DNA of 64,000 nt from Methanobacterium sp. UBA375 (GCA_002495625.1 DAGC01000004.1:188120-252119); one strand, 5' to 3'; positions 1 through 8,750 are shown, numbered from the stretch's first letter. Notes: generated from the sequence alone by a model not told the origin. Translations and numbers: made by a program.

Positions 1-321
1 TTAGATGGTCGGATTCCTGATAGAAAAGAACTGCTCCAGGTTAAAGGTGTGGGTAATGAGACAGCGGATTCCATCCTCCTCTACGCCTACAAAGAGCCGG
101 AGTTCGTAGTGGACACCTATACCCGCCGGATTTTCAGCAACCTGCACCTGGTAAGTGAGAATATAAACTACCAGGAACTCAAGAACCTTTTCCAGACCAG
201 TTTGCCCCGGGATATCCCGGTATATCAGGAATATCATGCCCTGATTGTGGAGCATGCCAAAAGATATTATAGTAGGAAGCCCTATGGGGTGGGGGATCCG
301 CTTTTAGTTCGTAATGGATGA
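1..321 (+). CDS. Endonuclease III-related DNA glycosylase, C-terminal part (5' end outside window)
   Basis: The reading frame is open from base 1, so the start lies upstream of the window. The visible 106 residues hold the helix-hairpin-helix (VKGVGNETADSILLYA) and the following catalytic Asp (VVDTYTRR) of the HhH-GPD superfamily, which removes damaged or mismatched bases and may nick the abasic site. The C-terminal segment HALIVEHAKRYYSRKPYG aligns with the part where [4Fe-4S] members carry four cysteines, but no cysteine is present, so this copy should lack the cluster. A MntA/HepT toxin-antitoxin pair follows after 70 bases. Family assignment is firm; substrate specificity cannot be read. 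Confidence 0.8.
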   Translation, partial: LDGRIPDRKELLQVKGVGNETADSILLYAYKEPEFVVDTYTRRIFSNLHLVSENINYQELKNLFQTSLPRDIPVYQEYHALIVEHAKRYYSRKPYGVGDPLLVRNG

Positions 322-394
322 AATGTTTATTTTTCACTTAAAATTATTTATTAATGGACATAAATAGAGTAATAGGAACTTCGATGTGATTTTC

Positions 395-688
395 ATGAAA
401 ACATTTCAAGAGATTAAGGAAATTCTGATTGAAAATAAGGAAAAAATACAAGGTACCTATAAGGTTAAAAAATTAGGTATATTTGGCTCCTATGTTAGGG
501 GAGAGCAGAGAGAAGATAGTGATGTGGATATACTGGTCACATTTGAGGAACCCGTTAGCTTATTGAAGTTAGTAAACTTTGAGAATTATTTACAAGATCT
601 CACCGGAATTAAGGTCGATGTCATCCCTGAAAGAAGTATTCGACCCGAGTTAAGAAAAAATATCCTTAATGAGGTAAGTTACATATGA
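395..688 (+). CDS. mntA: MntA-like nucleotidyltransferase antitoxin
   Basis: A 98-residue minimal nucleotidyltransferase with the signature GSYVRGEQREDSDVD (GSX10DXD), which binds Mg-ATP. In characterised HepT/MntA pairs the MntA protein adds AMP units to the tyrosine of the HepT RX4HXY motif and so neutralises the RNase. The gene overlaps the HepT gene by four bases (ATGA), the usual layout. A GTG at 386 is in frame, but a TATA-like ACATAAATA at 358-366 would place the transcript start near 386-392, which favours the ATG at 395 on a nearly leaderless transcript. Antitoxin role is inferred from pairing. Confidence 0.82.
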   Translation: MKTFQEIKEILIENKEKIQGTYKVKKLGIFGSYVRGEQREDSDVDILVTFEEPVSLLKLVNFENYLQDLTGIKVDVIPERSIRPELRKNILNEVSYI

Positions 689-1020
689 AAAAGGATGTTT
701 CAATCTATTTAAAGGATATTCTTGAAAATATGGAATTAATTGAAATATTCCTGGATGAAATGAGTTATGATGATTTTGTTAATGATAAAAAAACATATTA
801 CGCGGTTATAAAATGTATAGAAATTATTGGAGAAGCTGTAAAACAAATACCTAATTCTACAAGGAGTAAATATCCAGAAATTCCATGGAAGGATATGGCT
901 GGAATGAGAGATAAAGTAATTCATTTCTATTTTGGTGTTGATCTAGAAATTGTCTGGTTGACAGCTACCGAGGATATAGTGGAGATAAAACCACTAATTA
1001 AAGATGTTTTAGAAGAATAG
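685..1020 (+). CDS. hepT: HepT-like HEPN-domain RNase toxin (DUF86)
   Basis: A 111-residue all-helical HEPN protein. The catalytic RX4HXY motif is intact (RDKVIHFYF, about residues 77-85), including the tyrosine that is the AMPylation target in studied systems. HepT toxins cleave RNA, often tRNA, when not modified by MntA. The start codon overlaps the mntA stop, so both are translated from one mRNA. The pair sits between a DNA repair gene and hemB, typical of a mobile toxin-antitoxin insertion in a conserved region. With all key residues present, the toxin is probably functional. Confidence 0.85.
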   Translation: MKKDVSIYLKDILENMELIEIFLDEMSYDDFVNDKKTYYAVIKCIEIIGEAVKQIPNSTRSKYPEIPWKDMAGMRDKVIHFYFGVDLEIVWLTATEDIVEIKPLIKDVLEE

Positions 1021-1040
1021 GATATAAAAAGTGATGATAG

Positions 1041-2024
1041 ATGAAATTCCCCACCACCAGAATGCGCAGACTTAGAAAAAACTTCCAGATCAGGAAAATA
1101 CTCCAGGAAACCAGATTAAACCCGGAAGATTTAATTTACCCCTTATACATAAAAGAAGAGTTAGAAGAAGGCCAAAAAGAGCACATCGACACCATGCCTG
1201 GCCAGTACCGGTATTCCTTAAATGATGCAGTTGGTGAAGCTAAAAGACTCGAAAAATTAGGGTTATCATCGGTTCTCCTTTTTGGACTGCCGGTTAAAAA
1301 GGATGAAACCGGATCCTCCGCCTATGACAGGGAAGGCATAGTTCAAAGGGCCATACGCAGGCTAAAAGAAGAAACAGAACTGGTGGTTATAACCGATCTC
1401 TGCCTGTGCCAGTACACCTCCCACGGGCACTGTGGAATAGTGGAAGACGATGAAATCCTCAATGATGAAACCCTGAACTACCTCTCCAAGATTGCCTTAA
1501 GCCACGCCGAAGCAGGGGCAGATATAGTGGCCCCTTCAGATATGATGGATGGAAGAGTGGAAGCCATCAGGAAGACCCTGGATGAAAACGGATTCCAGGA
1601 TACATTGATAATGTCCTATGCAGCCAAATATGCATCATCATTCTACGCTCCCTTCCGGGATGCCGTGTGTTCTGCACCCTCGTTCGGGGACCGTAAAACC
1701 CACCAGATGAATCCCGCCAATACAGATGAGGCCATAAGGGAGGTGGAGCTTGATATCAAGGAGGGTGCTGATATAGTGATGGTTAAACCAGCTTTACCAT
1801 ACCTGGATGTCATAAGGGAAGTGAAGAATGACTTTAAAATACCGACAGCTGCCTACCAGGTAAGCGGGGAGTATTCCATGTTAATGGCAGGAATAGAGGC
1901 AGGATACCTTACCGAGGAATCCATCTATGAATCCCTGATATCCATTAAACGGGCCGGGGCGGATCTAGTAATCTCGCACTTCACCCCCAAGTTATTAGCG
2001 GAAGGGACTGAATTTAAATGCTAA
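1041..2024 (+). CDS. hemB: Porphobilinogen synthase (delta-aminolevulinic acid dehydratase)
   Basis: Condenses two 5-aminolevulinate molecules to porphobilinogen, an early step to sirohaem, cobamides and coenzyme F430 of methanogenesis. The 327-residue length is normal. Visible marks are the zinc-type cysteine site DLCLCQYTSHGHCG, the Schiff-base lysine in MSYAAKYASSFY and the second active-site lysine in IVMVKPALPYLD. The three cysteines indicate the zinc-dependent rather than the magnesium-only subtype. Cytosolic. It begins 20 bases after hepT and is followed by a CitG-like gene and pheS on the same strand; the intergenic distances suggest separate or loosely coupled transcription. Confidence 0.95.
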   Translation: MKFPTTRMRRLRKNFQIRKILQETRLNPEDLIYPLYIKEELEEGQKEHIDTMPGQYRYSLNDAVGEAKRLEKLGLSSVLLFGLPVKKDETGSSAYDREGIVQRAIRRLKEETELVVITDLCLCQYTSHGHCGIVEDDEILNDETLNYLSKIALSHAEAGADIVAPSDMMDGRVEAIRKTLDENGFQDTLIMSYAAKYASSFYAPFRDAVCSAPSFGDRKTHQMNPANTDEAIREVELDIKEGADIVMVKPALPYLDVIREVKNDFKIPTAAYQVSGEYSMLMAGIEAGYLTEESIYESLISIKRAGADLVISHFTPKLLAEGTEFKC

Positions 2025-2080
2025 TTTTCCTAGATTCTTTATAATCACCATTTTTATGCTGTGTTTAGGAGTTATACAAA

Positions 2081-2986
2081 GTGGAATCAGATTTAATAGC
2101 AAAAATAGCCCAGATGGCTTCTGTCCTGGAGGTGAGCGGACATCCCAAACCAGGAAACGTGCACCGTACCCAGGACTTTGATGATATGGTGTTTGAAGAT
2201 TTCCTAATCAGTGGAATCGCCATTGGAAATACTATGAAAAAGGCCGCTGGACGTGGTCTAAGATACACTGATGAAAATGAGCTCCATAAAATAGGTCTGG
2301 GAGAATTAATCCGGGAAGCTGTGGTGGAGACCAATGGATGGGTGGAAAATAACACCAACCTGGGCATCATAATGCTTTTAACCCCAATATCTGCAGCTGC
2401 GGGGAGTATTTCCCATTTCAATGGTTTAAGGGATAAGATTCATGAGCTGATGCTGGCCACCACACCACAAGACGCGGTTAATCTCTACGAAGCCATAAAC
2501 ATAGCGGATGCCGGTGGAATGGGTGAAAGAGAAGACCTGGACGTGGGAAGTGAGAAAGCCAAGGAAGAACTTCTGGAAAAAGAGATAAACATGTTTGATG
2601 TTTTAGAGATATCCTCTTCCTGGGATGCCCTGGCCTATGAACTCATCCATAAGATGCCAGTCAGCTTTGAGGTAGGATATCCTACCTTTAAAGATTTAAA
2701 AACTACTCATGGAATCAACAAAGCCACGGTGCAGACCTTCTTAACCATATTATCAAAAAATCCGGACACACTGATATCCCGCAAATACGATGCCTCCATA
2801 GCAGAGCAGGTGAGGGCAGATGCTAAAATTATATTAGATAGGGGGGGAATATTAACTGAAGAGGGTAGATCAAAACTCCTGAAATTCGACCAGGACCTGA
2901 TGAACAAAAACTGCAACCCCGGGACCACGGCAGATTTAACTGCCTCTTCACTGATGATAGCCTTACTGGAGGAGCACTGGGAATAA
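2081..2986 (+). CDS. CitG-family triphosphoribosyl-dephospho-CoA synthase
   Basis: A 301-residue protein with the family signature near the N-terminus (VSGHPKPGNVHR, about residues 17-28). Bacterial CitG/MdcB make 2'-(5''-triphosphoribosyl)-3'-dephospho-CoA, the precursor of the citrate or malonate lyase prosthetic group. I see no citrate or malonate lyase gene in the window, so the methanogen protein probably acts on a related nucleotide or cofactor. The start is GTG at 2081; no upstream ATG extends the conserved region. It lies between hemB and pheS on the same strand. Family is well supported, the physiological reaction is not. Confidence 0.78.
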   Translation: MESDLIAKIAQMASVLEVSGHPKPGNVHRTQDFDDMVFEDFLISGIAIGNTMKKAAGRGLRYTDENELHKIGLGELIREAVVETNGWVENNTNLGIIMLLTPISAAAGSISHFNGLRDKIHELMLATTPQDAVNLYEAINIADAGGMGEREDLDVGSEKAKEELLEKEINMFDVLEISSSWDALAYELIHKMPVSFEVGYPTFKDLKTTHGINKATVQTFLTILSKNPDTLISRKYDASIAEQVRADAKIILDRGGILTEEGRSKLLKFDQDLMNKNCNPGTTADLTASSLMIALLEEHWE

Positions 2987-3056
2987 AAATATAAAGTTAA
3001 TAAAAATTTCATTTGATCAATATTTTCGAAAAAAAACCAATTATGAGGAACCTTTC

Positions 3057-4583
3057 ATGCTTAAAAAAGTTATAGAAGAATTAACCCTGTACGAGAAGAA
3101 AATTCTCAAGGCTTTAGAGAAGAAAAAGGGAAAAGCCACACCTGAGGAGATTTCAAAGTTACAAGACATGGACATCAAAGCGGTTATGAGTGCTGGAGAC
3201 TCATTAGAATCAAAAGATATTATTAAGATAGATAAAGAGGTAAAGGAAGTTCTGAGTTTAAGTGACACTGGTAAGGAATATGCAAAATACGGTTTGCCGG
3301 AGAGGAAAATCTTGGAAGCTCTGGAGGAGGAAGAGTCAATTCGTATCAGTGACACAGCAGATAAAACCGGATTAAAACCAAAAGAGGTTAATATTGCCAT
3401 TGGCTGGCTCTTTAAAAAGAAATGGGCCACCATGGATAAGGGTGAGATAAAAATAACCCCGGAAGGTAAAGAAGCCCTGCATAAGGAGTCGGAAGATGAA
3501 CTTTTACTGAACAGGCTCTTTGAAACCCAGAAATTACTACTGGATCCGTCTAAGATAGTAAAAGAAGGACTAAATCTTCTTAAGAAGCGGAAGAATATCG
3601 TTAAAATTAAAAAACAGCATAAATTTACCTTTGAACTCACAGATAAGGGTAAAGAACTGCTGGATATGGGTATAGTAATTAAGGACCAGGCCACACAATT
3701 AACCCACTCTGATTTGAAGACGGGAAGGTGGAAGGAGTTGGAATACCGGCCATACGATATACAGGCCGAGTATCCGGATGTATATCCCGGTAAGATCCAC
3801 CCCCTGCAGAGGACCATAGAGGAGATCCGGAGCATCTTCATAAAGTTAGGGTTCACCGAGTCCAAGGGCACCATCCTGGAATCTGCCTTTTGGAATTTTG
3901 ACTGCCTCTTCCAGCCCCAGGATCACGCTGCCCGGGAGATGCAGGATACCTTTTACATAAAGATACCTCAGATGACCCGTTTACCTGGAGAAGACCTGGT
4001 ACGTAAGGTTTCACGCGTCCATGAAAGTGGAGGAAGCACCGGTTCAGAAGGATGGGGATACCAATGGGATGAAGAGGTGGCCCGGCAATCGGTACTCCGT
4101 ACACATACCACCTGTGTATCAGCCCGTTTCTTAGAGGATAATCAACCACCACTCAAGATGTTTTCAGTGGGCCGGGTCTTCAGACGGGAGACTATAACTT
4201 ACAAGCATTTACCTGAGTTCCACCAGGTAGAAGGGATTGTAGCGGCTGAAGATATTGATTTTGAAAATCTACTGGGAATACTCAAGGAATTCTACCATAA
4301 ACTGGGCTTTGAAGTGAGGTTCCGCCCCGCATACTTCCCATACACGTATCTATCCACTGAATGCGAGATCTACCTGCCTGAAAAAGAAAGCTGGATAGAA
4401 CTGGGCGGATCAGGAATGTTCCGGCCGGAGGTACTGGAGCCACTGGGTGTGGAGACCCCGGTTGCAGCTTTTGGACTGGGAATAGAGAGGCTGGCTATGA
4501 TCCGGCTGGGAATAACCGATATACGGATGCTTTACCAGAGTGACCTGGGTTGGCTTAGGGAGTTACCGGTAACCCGGATTTAA
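3057..4583 (+). CDS. pheS: Phenylalanyl-tRNA synthetase alpha subunit
   Basis: Catalytic subunit of the (alpha-beta)2 synthetase that charges tRNA-Phe. The 508 residues fit the archaeal/eukaryal form: N-terminal winged-helix domains (about 1-200) and a class II catalytic core (about 230-508). Motif 2 appears as RVFRRETITYKHLPEFHQVEG-like sequence (FRRETITYKH then PEFHQVEG) and motif 3 as AFGLGIERLAM. The ATG follows AGGAACC. The pheT partner is not in the window, as is common in Methanobacteriales, where the two subunits are encoded apart. Confidence 0.96.
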   Translation: MLKKVIEELTLYEKKILKALEKKKGKATPEEISKLQDMDIKAVMSAGDSLESKDIIKIDKEVKEVLSLSDTGKEYAKYGLPERKILEALEEEESIRISDTADKTGLKPKEVNIAIGWLFKKKWATMDKGEIKITPEGKEALHKESEDELLLNRLFETQKLLLDPSKIVKEGLNLLKKRKNIVKIKKQHKFTFELTDKGKELLDMGIVIKDQATQLTHSDLKTGRWKELEYRPYDIQAEYPDVYPGKIHPLQRTIEEIRSIFIKLGFTESKGTILESAFWNFDCLFQPQDHAAREMQDTFYIKIPQMTRLPGEDLVRKVSRVHESGGSTGSEGWGYQWDEEVARQSVLRTHTTCVSARFLEDNQPPLKMFSVGRVFRRETITYKHLPEFHQVEGIVAAEDIDFENLLGILKEFYHKLGFEVRFRPAYFPYTYLSTECEIYLPEKESWIELGGSGMFRPEVLEPLGVETPVAAFGLGIERLAMIRLGITDIRMLYQSDLGWLRELPVTRI

Positions 4584-4636
4584 TTTTTTTTATTATATTT
4601 CTAGATTTGTGATGCTCTTTTTCAAATTTTTAATAA

Positions 4637-4699
4637 TTGCATTATGCAAGTATTTATATATGGGGTATAACATAAGTACACAACAATTGCATTATGCAA
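4637..4699 (+). promoter_or_regulatory. MATE/MarR operon promoter with duplicated palindromic operator
   Basis: Two identical copies of TTGCATTATGCAA, a perfect 13-base palindrome, lie at 4637-4649 and 4687-4699, exactly 50 bases apart. Between them is a TATA box, TTTATATA (4653-4660), which predicts a transcript start near 4680-4686. One operator would overlap the BRE/upstream side of the TATA box and the other would cover the early transcribed region. The ATG of the exporter is at 4720. A MarR repressor encoded downstream in the same operon is the likely ligand; that link is inferred. Confidence 0.7.
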
Positions 4700-4719
4700 G
4701 AATTGAAGGTGTGACATAT

Positions 4720-6113
4720 ATGACAAATCAAAACAGTGATTCAGATAACAGAATTAAGATGATTACCGGAGACCCGGAAAGAGCCATCAGAAGTCTATCT
4801 TTTCCCATGATGTTGATCGTGATACTCATAATAGGATATCAAATAGTGGATAGTGTATGGGTCGCAGGACTTGGGGGGCGGATGCACTCGCTGCTTTAGG
4901 GTTTATAATGCCCATCTACATGGTGATGGTTGGATTAGGTCAGGGATTAGGTACAGGGACCACGTCACTTATAGCCCGCTGTATAGGAGCAGAAAACAAA
5001 AAAAGAGCAAACAATGCAGGTATACACTCAATACTCTTGACTTTAATCCTTTCCATAGTCATACCAATTATTTTACTGGTGTTTTTAAAGGATATACTAT
5101 ATGCTATGGGCGCTGCATCCGTGTTAACTCTGGCAACGGAGTATGGGCAAATAGTTTTTATAGGATCCTTTGCATTACTATTTAATTTAATTGGATCCAG
5201 TATTTTACGTGCAGAAGGGGATATGAAAAGAGCTACATATGCCATTGCAGTAAGCAGTATATTGAACATGGTTATAGCACCAGTATTCATCTACACGTTG
5301 AAGATGGGAATCAAAGGAGCAGCAATAGCAACCATAATATCTTCGTTAGTAGCAGCTGTTGCCATTTTTTACTGGATTTTAATAAAAAAAGACACTTATA
5401 TCTCATTTAAATTGAGTAATTTCCATTTTAATTTAACCATTGTAAAAGAAATATTTACAGTAGCCCTACCAGCTACTTTAGAAGAATCTATATTGTCAGT
5501 ATTAACAATCGGTATCAATGCCATGCTATCCATTGTAGCGGGAGTGACTGCAGTGGCTGTTTACACTGCAGGATGGAGAATTGTATCTCTGGGAATTATA
5601 CCAGCAATCGGAATAGAAGGAGCTTTATTAACAGTTGCCGGAATAGCATATGGTGCTAAAAACTTCAAAAATTTAGAATTAAGTTTTAATTACGCGATAA
5701 AGTTAGGAGTGATTATATCACTGGGCATATCCCTAGTAATTTACATCTTCGCCCCAAATATCGCATGGTTATTCTCCTATTCTTCAAACAGTGGAGATAT
5801 AGCACCCATGATAGCTCAATTTTTGAGGATTTTCTGCGTATTCTTCATGGCCATCCCCTTTGGACTGGCTTCAAATGCAGTATTCCAGGCAGCGGGTAAA
5901 GGCACAACATCCCTATTTTTGGTTATTATAAGAGATTTAATATTATCATTAGTGGTAGCCTATATATTGGGATTCATATTCCATTTAGGAGAACTGGGAG
6001 TTTACTGGGGAATAGTTTCTGGTGTGATAATAGGATCAGCTGTAAGCTACCTGTATTTCAGGTTGTTTTTAAGGGAATTAAAAAAAGTAGAGAACACAAC
6101 AAGTATAAATTAA
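4720..6113 (+). pseudogene. MATE-family multidrug/sodium antiporter, frameshifted near the N-terminus
   Basis: Encodes a membrane exporter of the MATE family with about 12 hydrophobic segments. The first part (4720 onward, starting MTNQNSDSDN after the ribosome site GAAGGTG) reads to IVDSVWVAGLG. The conserved continuation ADALAALGFIMPIYM is in another frame. The switch falls in a run of six G at 4873-4878. A seventh G (or loss of two) would restore one continuous protein of about 464 residues. The remaining 1.2 kb is intact, so this is either a recent inactivation, phase variation at the G-run, or a sequence error. It is followed after 20 bases by a MarR regulator, a standard drug-efflux arrangement. 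Confidence 0.85.
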
Positions 6114-6133
6114 TTTAAAAAAGAAATAAAAAC

Positions 6134-6619
6134 ATGAGTGGGCCAAACATGAAAGAAAGAGAACGAATCACCAGGGATGAAATTCTAGAGATGCCCATTG
6201 GATCTCTAATAAGCGCCATAAGCAGAGCTCATCTAGCATACCTGTTCGGTGGAATTGAAAAGTTGGGGATCACCGGGGGCCAGTATTACTTTTTAAACGC
6301 CCTCATACGCGAAGATGGAATTATCCAGGAAGAACTGGCCAGTAATGTTCACATGAATGAAAGCACCATAACCCGGGCTTTGAAGAAATTAGAAGACGCG
6401 GGCATGGTGCACCGAGAAGTTGATGAAAATAACCGTAGAAAGAAGATCATCACTGTTACAGAAAAAGGAAGAGATGCTGTAGATAAAATCAGGAAATTAG
6501 ATGAAGAATGGGATGATAAAATTAGATCATTATCTCCCAGTGAAAAAACCAAATTAAGAGAAACATTAAGGACCTTGACTTTAGAATCTCTACAGATGAT
6601 GCATGAGATCAAAAGGTAG
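6134..6619 (+). CDS. MarR-family transcriptional regulator
   Basis: A 161-residue winged-helix regulator. The DNA-binding core spans about residues 55-120 (ELASNVHMNESTITRALKKL recognition helix, then the wing VDENNRRKKIITVTEKG). MarR dimers bind short palindromes and let go on binding a small lipophilic ligand. It lies 20 bases after the MATE exporter gene, so it is probably cotranscribed with it and represses its own operon through the two TTGCATTATGCAA sites. ATG at 6134 is taken; an internal ATG at 6149 is possible. Confidence 0.88.
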   Translation: MSGPNMKERERITRDEILEMPIGSLISAISRAHLAYLFGGIEKLGITGGQYYFLNALIREDGIIQEELASNVHMNESTITRALKKLEDAGMVHREVDENNRRKKIITVTEKGRDAVDKIRKLDEEWDDKIRSLSPSEKTKLRETLRTLTLESLQMMHEIKR

Positions 6620-6933
6620 ATACAACATCTCTGTGAAATACACCTTTTTCAACATCTGTGAAAGTATCTTAAGAATAAGTGTGATCTATTTTTTTTTATT
6701 CCAATTTTTTTTATTTATGATCATCAATTTTCAGAAAACTCAAACTGAAAATCGGCAAACTTGCTGTAAATAAATCACTTAACCTATACCTGACGACTTA
6801 TTTACTGCATTTTTCCATGATTTTAGTTGGGCAAGGTTGAAATTCCACTTGAAATTTAAAATAAGTGGTGGAACATATAATTAGATTGTTACAATTTTAA
6901 GTTCAGAAATTTAAAAAAATGGGGGATATGCCT
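6620..6933. other. Gene-free interval after the MarR gene
   Basis: No convincing reading frame. It begins with an imperfect direct repeat, AACATCTCTGTGAAA (about 6624-6638) and AACATCTGTGAAAG (about 6651-6664), then long T-rich tracts near 6690-6718 that could end transcription of the MATE/MarR operon on the plus strand. An AT-rich stretch ACATATAATTAG (about 6873-6884) may supply the TATA element for the nitroreductase gene. The leader before that gene ends with GGGGGAT. Confidence 0.4.
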
Positions 6934-7443
6934 ATGGAATTCTTGGATGTAGTTAAAAACAGGTACAGTGTCCGTGGATATAAATCTGATGAAGTTGAAG
7001 AAGAAAAACTCAATTTAGTCCTTGAAGCTGCACGCCTAGCACCTACTGCAGTAAATAAGCAACCGTTTCAGTTCATCGTCATTAAAACTAATGGCCGGGA
7101 GGAAGAACTGAAACGCATCTACCCGGCGGATTGGTTTGTGGAGGCACCTATTGTTATCTGTGCAGTTACAATCCCTGGTGAAGCCTGGGTCCGTGGAGAT
7201 GGTAAGAACTACTGTGAAGTGGATACAGCCATTGCCTTTGACCATTTAATACTGGCTGCTACCAGTTTAGGATTGGGGACCTGCTGGATAGCGGCGTTCG
7301 ATTTAGAAGCTGCACGTGAAGTTCTCGAAATCCCTGACCACGCCCTGCCACTGCTTTTTACTCCTTTAGGGTATCCAAAAGCCGGACCAAGGGGTATGGG
7401 TAGGAAAAACCTGGAAGAACTGGTTAGATACGAAAAATGGTAA
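6934..7443 (+). CDS. Nitroreductase-family flavoprotein
   Basis: An FMN-binding nitroreductase-fold protein of 169 residues, near the small end of the family. The N-terminal signature MEFLDVVKNRYSVRGY and the LAPTAVNKQPFQFIVI segment contact FMN; the GLGTCWIAAF segment is the usual dimer/FMN loop. Such enzymes reduce nitro-compounds, quinones or flavins with NAD(P)H; the substrate is unknown. Two upstream in-frame ATGs exist (6919, 6928), but GGGGGAT sits correctly for the ATG at 6934. The next gene, 18 bases on, encodes a flavin reductase-like protein, so the two likely work together. Confidence 0.82.
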   Translation: MEFLDVVKNRYSVRGYKSDEVEEEKLNLVLEAARLAPTAVNKQPFQFIVIKTNGREEELKRIYPADWFVEAPIVICAVTIPGEAWVRGDGKNYCEVDTAIAFDHLILAATSLGLGTCWIAAFDLEAAREVLEIPDHALPLLFTPLGYPKAGPRGMGRKNLEELVRYEKW

Positions 7444-7461
7444 TTACGGAGGATAAATAAG

Positions 7462-8031
7462 ATGAAAAAATCTGTAGGAGCAAAAACAATCATCTACCCC
7501 ACACCGGTTTTAATCGTGGGAACATACGATAAATCTGGAAAGCCAAATGTGATGAATGCTGCCTGGGGAGGTATTAACTGTTCAGATCCGCCCTGTGTTT
7601 ATGTATCGGTAAGGGAATCAAGGTACACCTTCAATAATATAATAGAAAATGAAGCTTTTACCATAAGCATCCCCACTGAGGAGCAGGTTGTAGAAGCAGA
7701 CTACTTTGGGATAATCTCCGGGAGGGATGCTGATAAACTGGCCACCACCGGACTTACACCGGTGAAGAGTGACCTGGTAAACGCTCCTTACATCCATGAA
7801 TTTCCTCTGATCCTGGAGTGTAAACTACTCCACACAGTGGATCTTGGTGCCCACACCCAGTTTACCGGGGAGATCCTGGATGTGAAAGTAGACTCAGAAC
7901 TCACTGATTCCCGGGGGAACCCAGATATTAAAAAGATAAATCCTATCCTATACGATCCAGCAGGCTTAGCTTATTATGGGATAGGTGAATTTAAGGGACA
8001 GGCTTTTTCTATAGGTAAAAAGTTTAAATAA
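7462..8031 (+). CDS. Flavin reductase-like / flavoredoxin family FMN-binding protein
   Basis: A 189-residue split-barrel flavoprotein. The start (VGAKTIIYPTPVLIVGTYD) and the motif PNVMNAAWGGINCSDPPCVY match the flavoredoxin group, which binds FMN and transfers electrons between NAD(P)H or ferredoxin and other acceptors. ATG at 7462 follows GGAGGATAA, a strong ribosome site. It is 18 bases downstream of the nitroreductase gene and probably in the same operon. Substrate is not evident from sequence. Confidence 0.85.
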   Translation: MKKSVGAKTIIYPTPVLIVGTYDKSGKPNVMNAAWGGINCSDPPCVYVSVRESRYTFNNIIENEAFTISIPTEEQVVEADYFGIISGRDADKLATTGLTPVKSDLVNAPYIHEFPLILECKLLHTVDLGAHTQFTGEILDVKVDSELTDSRGNPDIKKINPILYDPAGLAYYGIGEFKGQAFSIGKKFK

Positions 8032-8196
8032 TAGATATATAATGGTGAAAAAGTACATTCACCTTATATTATTGTGAATTTCCCCTGTAGATGTACAGTA
8101 AGGCTTATTTGGTAAATTATTTATACAATTACCACATAATATTAATTGTATATCACTTCACTCGAAGGTATGCAGGCGGTATTCCAAGCGAAAAGT

Positions 8197-8220
8197 ATAT
8201 TGATTAAGTTGAATCAATAT
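8197..8220. promoter_or_regulatory. Perfect inverted repeat upstream of the MTH865-like gene
   Basis: ATATTGATT (8197-8205) and AATCAATAT (8212-8220) are perfect 9-base arms around a 6-base spacer. It lies 61 bases before the ATG of the small downstream gene. It is followed by three closely spaced GTAAT repeats (about 8221-8245). Either a dimeric regulator site or an RNA hairpin in the leader; the sequence alone does not decide. Confidence 0.45.
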
Positions 8221-8281
8221 GTAATTAGGTGTAATAAGTTGTAATAGCTTGGATGTTCAAAGTTTAAAAGGTCCGGATATT

Positions 8282-8533
8282 ATGTGTGATCGAGATGAAA
8301 TTCACTCGCAAATTGTACAAACCCTTAGAAATACTGATTTTCCAAAAAATTCACACGAAGAATTAATAGAATCGCTACCAAGAGGAATTAACACAGTATA
8401 TACGGCAGATAGGATTGTAATGACTGCCGGAGCAGCGGACAAATTCATCAAAGAAACAGACTTCCCCTTCAACAACGCAGAAGAAGTAGCAGATACCATA
8501 GTAGAAAGATGCGTCTTTTTCGACAGTAAATAA
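8282..8533 (+). CDS. MTH865-like small protein (diverged paralogue)
   Basis: An 83-residue protein of the MTH865 family, whose solved member has an EF-hand-like helical fold and no known activity. It shares the family pattern: IHSQIVQTL at the start, DFPKNSHEELIESLPRG, a central TAGAADKFIKETDFPF and the end NAEEVADTIVERC. A closer family member lies at 32496-32735. A TTG at 8249 would extend it by 11 residues, but AAAGGT stands near the ATG at 8282. The copy has an extra C-terminal tail (VFFDSK) and lies next to a toxin-antitoxin pair, so it may be part of the accessory load. Confidence 0.75.
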   Translation: MCDRDEIHSQIVQTLRNTDFPKNSHEELIESLPRGINTVYTADRIVMTAGAADKFIKETDFPFNNAEEVADTIVERCVFFDSK

Positions 8534-8599
8534 CAATTTTTTTTTGAATAGATAGGGTTTGAACAGTAAACAGTACTTTTTTTTAAATTAGAATTAGAT

Positions 8600-8699
8600 C
8601 TGATAATATGAAAATTTACTTCGCTAAACATCGCTATAACGAAGTCGGTTTTCCACAGATAAATATTAATACTAAACAAATTATAAGTAATATTATCAG
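8600..8699. repeat. Nested inverted repeats before the TumE/TumA-like pair
   Basis: An outer inverted repeat CTGATAATAT (8600-8609) and ATATTATCAG (8690-8699) brackets exactly 100 bases. Inside it are ACTTCG (8618-8623) and CGAAGT (8640-8645), and another CGAAGT follows at 8725-8730. This looks like a small mobile-element scar, a regulatory region for the toxin-antitoxin pair or a structured transcript. No reading frame is supported inside. Confidence 0.4.
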
Positions 8700-8750
8700 T
8701 TAAATCTGATTTGCGAACCACATGCGAAGTGATGTAAAAATAACATCAAA

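Noticed and set aside
3041..3874. Minus-strand frame opposite pheS
   Set aside because: Antisense shadow of pheS, Ser/Phe-rich, no ribosome site or motif.
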